Assembly (NCBI GenBank): GCA_003864535.1
Contig: BHEQ01000068.1
Coordinates: 1-8,909 of the forward strand
Direction: 5' to 3'
DNA length: 8,909 nt
Source of the DNA: Gammaproteobacteria bacterium
GTDB lineage: Bacteria > Pseudomonadota > Gammaproteobacteria > Cardiobacteriales > Wohlfahrtiimonadaceae
Shown: positions 4,452 to 8,909 of the stretch, piece after piece
How positions within the stretch are numbered: position 1 is the first letter of the stretch
Layout of the letters: each line of letters starts with the position of its first letter
The notes under the pieces: model-generated
The model's database searches: none
What the model was told of the DNA's origin: nothing
What the model saw: the letters and a program-made list of their open reading frames with translations, nothing else
Program-made: the position numbers and the translations under genes

Positions 4452-6445
4452 AGCTAAATAAAGAGCAAGAACATGCCGTTAAATATATTGATGGACCGTT
4501 ATTAGTTCTAGCTGGAGCAGGTTCTGGCAAAACACGGGTAATTACTGAGAAAATTGCCTATCTTGTGCGCCACTGCTTTATGCCTGCGCATTTAATCTAC
4601 GCGGTAACCTTTACCAATAAAGCGGCAAAGGAGATGCAATCGCGTGTTTTAAAAACACTGAGTAAAACTGAAGCGCGTGGTATTAAAATCTCAACCTTTC
4701 ATACTTTAGGCTTGAGTATTTTAAAACGGCATGGGCATTTGCTTGGGCTAAAAAAGAATTTTTCTATTTATGATCAAGAAGACGCAACTAAGCTTATTAC
4801 TCAATTAGTTAGTGGAGATAAAGATTATGCTAAATTAGTTTTGGCACAAATATCTAATTGGAAGAATGATTATCTAAATCCCTCTCAAGCACTTGCGCTT
4901 AGTTTCGAGAATAAAAATGAAAATGACCAATCTATTCAGATTGATATCGCCAGAATCTATCAACAATATATGGAACAAATACGCGCATATAATGCTGCTG
5001 ATTTTGATGATTTAATTTTCCTTGCATTACAATTATTTGAGCAATATCCTGAGAGCTTAAGCTTTTGGCAAAATCGAGTGCGTTATTTACTCGTTGATGA
5101 ATATCAAGATACAAATTCATGCCAATATCAATTAGTTAAGCTGCTTGTCGGGATGCGTAATGCTTTTACTGTCGTTGGGGATGATGATCAATCAATCTAC
5201 GCATGGCGCGGGGCAAGGCCTGAGAATTTAATCCTCTTACAGAGTGATTTTCCGCGACTTACTTTGATAAAGCTTGAGCAAAATTATCGTTCAAGCGCAA
5301 GAATTTTGCGCTGCGCTAATGCGGTGATTGAGAATAATCCACATATTTTTGAGAAAAAATTATGGTCAGAATATACAGATGGCGCAATGATCCGCATCAA
5401 AGAATGTAAACATGCTGAAGATGAAGCGGAAACAGTAGCTTATCTGATTGCAGGACATGCATTAAGAAATGCGCAACAATTTTCAGAATATGCGATTTTA
5501 TATCGCGGCAATCATCAAGCAAAAATCTTTGAATTAGCATTACGGCGTAATAATGTGCCATATAAGATTATCGGTGGCGGCAGTTTTTTTGCTCAAGCGG
5601 AAATTAAAGATATTTTGGCATATTTAAAATTAATTACAAATCATGAAGATACCGCAGCTTTACTCCGTATTATTAATATCCCTAAACGCGATATTGGTCC
5701 TGTAAGTTTAAAAAAAATCGCAGATTTTGCAAATGTACTGAATGTTTCGATGTTTGCGGCGATGCAAAACTCAAACTTAAAACAAATTATTTCAGGGCGT
5801 GCATATCAAGCTGTAGCTAACTTTACCAAGATGATCAAGCTCTTAAGTGAGCAACAATCAATATTATCTGCCGATAAAATCATGGAAAAATTAATTTTAG
5901 GGATTGATTATGGCGCACATTTACATGATGAAATAGGCAATACCCAAGGGGTGATGCGGCGTTTAAACTCAATCACAATCTTGCAAGAGTGGCTTGGGCG
6001 CTCAGATGGAACTTTAACTGAAGTCCTTGCCCATTTAGCGTTAATCTCTATTTTAGAAAGCAATGATAAAGAAGATGAAAAACAAGAAGTTACCTTAATG
6101 ACTTTACATACCGCCAAAGGCTTAGAATTTCCATATGTGCATTTGGTCGGTTTGGAGGAAGAAATATTACCACATAAAAATTCCATTAATTACGATACGA
6201 TAGAGGAAGAACGGCGCTTGTTTTATGTAGGGATCACGCGGGCGCAAACGCAGCTTTACATCACTTATTGCAAGCAAAGAAAACGTTATGGTGAGTGGGA
6301 AACCTGCCAACCAAGCCGCTTTTTAAATGAAATGCCAATTGATGATTTAATCTGGCAACGCGCAGGCGATAAGCCACAAGAAGAACAAGGCAATGCCAAA
6401 GATGCAATGGCGATGCTTCGGAATATTTTGGGAACCAAAGAATAG
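4448..6445 (+). CDS. rep: ATP-dependent DNA helicase Rep (UvrD/Rep superfamily 1A)
   Basis: Rep is a 3'-5' single-stranded DNA translocase and helicase that clears proteins ahead of the replication fork and helps restart it; in E. coli it works with DnaB and PriC. All superfamily 1A motifs are present: Q-motif Q7; Walker A GAGSGKT (23-29, K28); TFTNKAAKEM (motif Ia); ISTFHTLG (Ib); Walker B DEYQD (217-221); GDDDQSIYAWRG (244-255, motif III); LEQNYRSS (IV); TLHTAKGLEFPYVHLVG (V); and ERRLFYVGITRAQ (588-600, motif VI, arginine R598). Stretches such as ISTFHTLGLSILKR, QISNWKNDYLNPSQA, YRGNHQAK and YKIIGGGSFF match Rep rather than UvrD or PcrA. At 665 residues it is close to the 673 of E. coli Rep, and the C-terminal tail (AMLRNILG) is kept. 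The ATG overlaps the truD stop (ATGA), indicating translational coupling. No lesion is seen. Confidence 0.96.
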   Translation: MKLNKEQEHAVKYIDGPLLVLAGAGSGKTRVITEKIAYLVRHCFMPAHLIYAVTFTNKAAKEMQSRVLKTLSKTEARGIKISTFHTLGLSILKRHGHLLGLKKNFSIYDQEDATKLITQLVSGDKDYAKLVLAQISNWKNDYLNPSQALALSFENKNENDQSIQIDIARIYQQYMEQIRAYNAADFDDLIFLALQLFEQYPESLSFWQNRVRYLLVDEYQDTNSCQYQLVKLLVGMRNAFTVVGDDDQSIYAWRGARPENLILLQSDFPRLTLIKLEQNYRSSARILRCANAVIENNPHIFEKKLWSEYTDGAMIRIKECKHAEDEAETVAYLIAGHALRNAQQFSEYAILYRGNHQAKIFELALRRNNVPYKIIGGGSFFAQAEIKDILAYLKLITNHEDTAALLRIINIPKRDIGPVSLKKIADFANVLNVSMFAAMQNSNLKQIISGRAYQAVANFTKMIKLLSEQQSILSADKIMEKLILGIDYGAHLHDEIGNTQGVMRRLNSITILQEWLGRSDGTLTEVLAHLALISILESNDKEDEKQEVTLMTLHTAKGLEFPYVHLVGLEEEILPHKNSINYDTIEEERRLFYVGITRAQTQLYITYCKQRKRYGEWETCQPSRFLNEMPIDDLIWQRAGDKPQEEQGNAKDAMAMLRNILGTKE

Positions 6446-6581
6446 ATCCAATCAATCCCATCATCACTCTTGTACATCAAAAGATCATTAAGTAAACGTT
6501 TAACAAGATTAATATTCATACAATTATGAGAGAGTTTATTGCGCATGTTGCCTTAGAGTCTAAAGATACATTGGAAAAATC
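6446..6581. other. Convergent gap between rep and trmJ
   Basis: This 136-bp gap separates two convergent genes. I see no strong GC-rich hairpin with a T-run on either strand. The only structures are a 10-bp palindrome TAAACGTTTA (about 6492-6501), which cannot form a looped hairpin without losing most of its stem, and a 6-bp AT-rich stem at 6576-6581/6586-6591 that overlaps the trmJ stop. Termination here may be rho-dependent or by colliding transcription. Confidence 0.4.
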
Positions 6582-7340
6582 TCATGATTTTATAGACTTT
6601 TGGCAAGCGGTTAAAATGCCACGTAAAATATTAATCTCATTTTGATCAGGCTCAGCTCGATTAAATAAAAGGCGTAAACGCCGCATTAAATATTTAGGTT
6701 TTTTAGGATCAAGAAACTGCGTTTGAATCATTAATTCTTCTAAATGCGCAAAAAAATATTCGCGATCTTGTTGTGAGCTTGGCATATGTGATTTTTTTAG
6801 ATCATTTTTATTTATATCTAAATTAAGTAATTCTAAATAATTTTTTTGAAGCTCATAACAAGTTACTTGAATCGCCGAGGCAATATTGAGTGAATTATAA
6901 TCATTTGCAGTTGGAATATTCATTAAACGCTGGCATAAATCAATATGCTCATTGGTAAGACCTGTGCGCTCAGCTCCATAGACAATTGCAATAGGCTGCG
7001 TTTTATTTTCAGATAAACGCACCATCACCTCACTTGCAGCTGCGGCAACACTATACGAATTAATCGCTAAATGGCGCGTTCTAGCCGTGGTTGCTATCAC
7101 CAATTGGCAGTTAGCAACAGCTTCAGCTAAGCTTGTTACAACTTGCGCATTATCTAAAACATCCAGCGCACCGCTCGACATTGCGGTTGCGCGTGCACTT
7201 GGGAAAATATTAGGCTGAACAAGGGTGAGATTTTTAAGCCCCATAACACGCATAGCGCGAGCGGCTGCGCCAATATTCCCAGGATGGGAGGTATTAACCA
7301 TGACGATTTTAATCCGCTCTAAAAAAGATTCTGTGGTCAT
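6582..7340 (-). CDS. trmJ: tRNA (cytidine/uridine-2'-O-)-methyltransferase TrmJ
   Basis: TrmJ uses S-adenosylmethionine to methylate the 2'-hydroxyl of nucleotide 32 in the anticodon loop of several tRNAs. The protein has the N-terminal SPOUT (knotted) domain: motif 1 VNTSHPGNIGAAARAM (N22, G24 and R28 in this numbering), motif 2 VYGAERTGLTNE, and motif 3 YNSLNIASAIQVTCYEL. It also has the C-terminal extension typical of TrmJ, with MRRLRLLFNRAEPDQNE and INILRGIL. Length is 252 residues against 246 in E. coli. I chose the ATG at 7340, which overlaps the upstream methyltransferase stop as ATGA and has AGG 8 bases upstream. A TTG at 7346 would add two residues and is less likely. It is the last gene of the minus-strand operon. 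The related TrmL and TrmH proteins lack this C-terminal region. Confidence 0.93.
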   Translation of the reverse strand: MTTESFLERIKIVMVNTSHPGNIGAAARAMRVMGLKNLTLVQPNIFPSARATAMSSGALDVLDNAQVVTSLAEAVANCQLVIATTARTRHLAINSYSVAAAASEVMVRLSENKTQPIAIVYGAERTGLTNEHIDLCQRLMNIPTANDYNSLNIASAIQVTCYELQKNYLELLNLDINKNDLKKSHMPSSQQDREYFFAHLEELMIQTQFLDPKKPKYLMRRLRLLFNRAEPDQNEINILRGILTACQKSIKS

Positions 7341-7849
7341 ATCCAACGCCTAACTTTTGCTTGATAAGTATTGAAATCATTACCAAATATTTTTTGGAGC
7401 ATACGCTCTTCAGGTTTGATTTGAAATTTAGTCATATAGGCTATATAAAATGAGATTGATATAATTGACAAAATATTTGCTAAGAATATTCCAAATCCTA
7501 TTAAAATAAAGAGCAAGCCTAAGTACATTGGGTTTCGTGTAAGTTGATATATATTACAAAATCCTTTTGTTACTAAAGTTGTCGCTGCCTGTATCTTAAT
7601 TGGGTTAGCTGTTGTTTGGGCTTTTGAAAAAGAAACAAGCCCCATAATCCCTATACTTAAACCAATAAATGCAATTAAAAGCGCAATACTTGTGGTAATT
7701 GCTTGAAGGGCATAATTAGGAGAGATATCTGCATGAATCAAGGTGAAATATTTTATTTTACTCAATAATATCATCATAATCACACAAATAATCACCACTG
7801 CAACTGGTGGTATTTTTAATTCAAAAAAATTAATAATTTTGCTTAACAT
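7337..7849 (-). CDS. Isoprenylcysteine carboxyl/phospholipid methyltransferase-family membrane protein
   Basis: This 170-residue integral membrane protein has about four to five hydrophobic helices (near 13-30, 46-74, 110-138). Its C-terminal half carries the family signature: LVTKGFCNIYQLTRNPMYLG (92-111) with R105-N-P-M-Y109, then E147-E148 and IFGNDFNTYQAKVRRWI at the end. In the ICMT and PEMT families these regions bind S-adenosylmethionine. Bacterial members without a prenylated partner have mostly unknown substrates: lipid, quinone-like molecule or protein cysteine are all possible. Usually the motif reads GxYxxxRNPMY; here the residue after the glycine is F and the usual Y is C-N-I-Y, a small departure. 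The start has AGGG 8 bases upstream. It follows cutC by 15 bp and overlaps trmJ by 4 bp, so it is in one operon, but the reason for the grouping is unclear. Confidence 0.8.
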   Translation of the reverse strand: MLSKIINFFELKIPPVAVVIICVIMMILLSKIKYFTLIHADISPNYALQAITTSIALLIAFIGLSIGIMGLVSFSKAQTTANPIKIQAATTLVTKGFCNIYQLTRNPMYLGLLFILIGFGIFLANILSIISISFYIAYMTKFQIKPEERMLQKIFGNDFNTYQAKVRRWI

Positions 7850-7864
7850 TCTATAACCCTATAT

Positions 7865-8596
7865 TTAAAATAAATCAGCAATAGCGCGGACTTTATCAAA
7901 ATCTGTAATATCAACTTTTGCATCATCTTGAGCATTATTACCCATTTTTACGCCAGAATTAGCAATAAACAAACTTGGGCGCGTTGTTTTACCTGATAAA
8001 TGAATCTCATTTGCGCCTGTTTGGATGATTATTTTAGCAGCATTAAGCACATTAACACCACATCCAGGCATAATACTGATGCGTTTATCCGCTTGAATTA
8101 TCAATGAACTTATCATCTCAATTCCAGCTTCTGCCGTAGCTTTTAAGCCCGATGTTAAAATACGCTCACAACCTAAATCAATAAGTTGCTCTAAAGTATC
8201 TTGTGGATTATGGCAAAGATCAAAGGCACGATGAAAAGTAACTCCCATACCATTGGCTGCGGATATAAAGCGTTTAATTGCACTTAAATCAAGAGATCCT
8301 GTTGCTGTTAACGCTCCGATTACGATTCCGCTAATCCCTTGCGCTTGCATGTATGCAATATCATCGAGCATGATTTTTATTTCTTGATCATTAAAGACAA
8401 AATCACCCGCACGCGCACGCACCATCGCATACACGGGAACATTAGAGTGTTTTACTGCCTGCTTGATAAATCCAGCTGAAGGCGTTAAACCTCCAAGAGT
8501 TAAGGAGCTGCATAATTCAATGCGTTTAGCACCAGCATTAGTAGCAATAGATAGAGATTCAATATTATCAATACAAACTTCAATGGTAATTGTCAT
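7865..8596 (-). CDS. cutC: CutC family protein (copper homeostasis protein)
   Basis: CutC proteins are cytoplasmic TIM barrels. They were linked to copper tolerance in E. coli, though that role has been disputed and no firm enzymatic reaction is established. The match is clear along the protein: IEVCIDNIESLSIATNAGAKRIELCSS-like start, GGLTPSAGFIKQAV, VPVYAMVRARAGDFVFNDQE, GIVIGALTATGSLD, FHRAFDLCHNPQDTL (F121 to L135), RILTSG, and the late IMPGCGVN and EIHLSGK segments. The length of 243 residues is close to E. coli CutC (248). The ATG at 8596 is forced by an in-frame stop shortly upstream; AGGAG is present but about 12 bases away, further than ideal. It starts 9 bp after the stop of the preceding gene and is followed after 15 bp by the methyltransferase gene, so it belongs to the four-gene minus-strand unit. 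Confidence 0.92.
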   Translation of the reverse strand: MTITIEVCIDNIESLSIATNAGAKRIELCSSLTLGGLTPSAGFIKQAVKHSNVPVYAMVRARAGDFVFNDQEIKIMLDDIAYMQAQGISGIVIGALTATGSLDLSAIKRFISAANGMGVTFHRAFDLCHNPQDTLEQLIDLGCERILTSGLKATAEAGIEMISSLIIQADKRISIMPGCGVNVLNAAKIIIQTGANEIHLSGKTTRPSLFIANSGVKMGNNAQDDAKVDITDFDKVRAIADLF

Positions 8597-8605
8597 GTGT
8601 TTATT

Positions 8606-8909
8606 TTACTCCTGTGGGCTCTTGCTAATTGCAAATTCAAGCAACTTATAGCCTAATTCTGTTTTTAAAAATGAGAAATTATCTCGAGATAGTTCACCTG
8701 ACTCTGATATATTATTAATAACAACAGAAAATAGAACTTTTGGCTTATTTATATCACACTCACCGTTATATTTTTTAAATTCAATATCATTATAAAAGTC
8801 ATTAAATTCATTTATAGATATAAAATAATCCGTATTTGCTTCTTTTAAGACCTCTAAGCGCATTTTTAAAAGTTGATAATGATCTGCAAGCAATATTTCA
8901 GAGTAACTA
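8606..8909 (-). CDS. Hypothetical protein, partial (5' end beyond the window)
   Basis: The frame is open from its TAA stop at 8606 to the window edge, giving at least 101 residues. A TTG at 8893 exists, but the reading frame continues upstream of it with acceptable codons (SYSEI), so I treat the gene as cut by the edge and not as starting there. I do not recognise it. The visible part is soluble-looking, with an N-terminal helical stretch (DHYQLLKMRLEVLKEAN), an acidic and aromatic middle (FNDFYNDIEFKKYNGECD), a strand-like LFSVVINNI, and a final helix (LGYKLLEFAISKS). There is no signal peptide or membrane segment in this part. It ends 9 bp before cutC, so it is likely its upstream operon partner, and its end carries the AGGAG that may serve cutC. 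Confidence 0.6.
   Translation of the reverse strand, partial: SYSEILLADHYQLLKMRLEVLKEANTDYFISINEFNDFYNDIEFKKYNGECDINKPKVLFSVVINNISESGELSRDNFSFLKTELGYKLLEFAISKSPQE

Noticed and set aside
4932..6186. Minus-strand open frames within rep
   Set aside because: They overlap helicase coding sequence that is conserved throughout; they are shadows of the true frame.
6492..6501. Palindrome TAAACGTTTA as a terminator or operator between rep and trmJ
   Set aside because: It is only 10 bp, has no loop, no T-run and no nearby promoter; such palindromes are expected by chance in AT-rich DNA.
6446..6546. Minus-strand open frame starting at 6546 and running into rep, as a possible gene remnant
   Set aside because: Most of it lies antisense to the conserved 3' end of rep, the remaining 30 or so residues match no family I recognise, and no ribosome binding site is evident.
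6526..6645. Plus-strand 39-codon frame between rep and trmJ
   Set aside because: Its second half is antisense to the trmJ 3' end, there is no Shine-Dalgarno sequence, and the composition looks like chance.
7340..7346. TTG start for trmJ at 7346
   Set aside because: The ATG two codons later gives the common ATGA coupling with the upstream stop and has a better-placed AGG.
8463..8651. Plus-strand 62-codon frame across the cutC start
   Set aside because: It is antisense to the conserved N-terminal part of cutC and has no matching family or ribosome site.

Overview
This window comes from an AT-rich bacterial chromosome. The recognisable proteins (TruD, Rep, TrmJ and CutC) are of the gammaproteobacterial type and align along most of their length with their E. 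coli counterparts. The base composition is much lower in G+C than in enterobacteria. I cannot name the genus from the sequence alone. Apart from one toxin-antitoxin pair and a block of repeats at the left end, the content is ordinary chromosomal housekeeping and accessory genes.

Layout. Positions 1-600 hold no convincing gene. They contain two copies, in opposite orientation, of a GC-rich hairpin-forming repeat (about 232-302 and 438-510) in an otherwise AT-rich stretch. The second copy lies inside a 182-bp element (411-592) with perfect 15-bp terminal inverted repeats, flanked exactly by a perfect 13-bp direct repeat (398-410 and 593-605). This is the signature of a miniature inverted-repeat transposable element (MITE), and it abuts the 3' end of the next gene. 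Positions 601-2291 (minus strand) carry a likely two-gene unit: an exported DUF3108 protein followed by an EamA/DMT-family ten-helix transporter. Positions 2292-2538 form a divergent regulatory region with a good sigma70-type promoter and a palindromic operator for the plus-strand genes.

Positions 2539-6445 (plus strand) carry a DUF1778 ribbon-helix-helix antitoxin, a GNAT toxin of the TacT/AtaT/KacT type overlapping it by 8 bp, then truD (tRNA pseudouridine-13 synthase), then rep (Rep DNA helicase), which overlaps truD by 4 bp (ATGA). Only 31 bp separate toxin and truD, and I see no terminator between them, so transcription from the toxin-antitoxin promoter could reach truD and rep. Positions 6446-6581 are a short convergent gap. 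Positions 6582-8909 (minus strand) carry a tight operon read from right to left: an unrecognised protein cut by the window edge, cutC, an isoprenylcysteine/phospholipid-type membrane methyltransferase, and trmJ (tRNA 2'-O-methyltransferase).

Three genes act on tRNA: the predicted toxin (acetylation of charged tRNA), TruD and TrmJ. I treat this as a coincidence of location, not a demonstrated system. The strongest non-textbook signal is the MITE-like element with its exact 13-bp target duplication overlapping the stop codon of the transporter gene. I found no CRISPR array, no tRNA or rRNA gene, no full insertion sequence and no convincing new multi-gene system.
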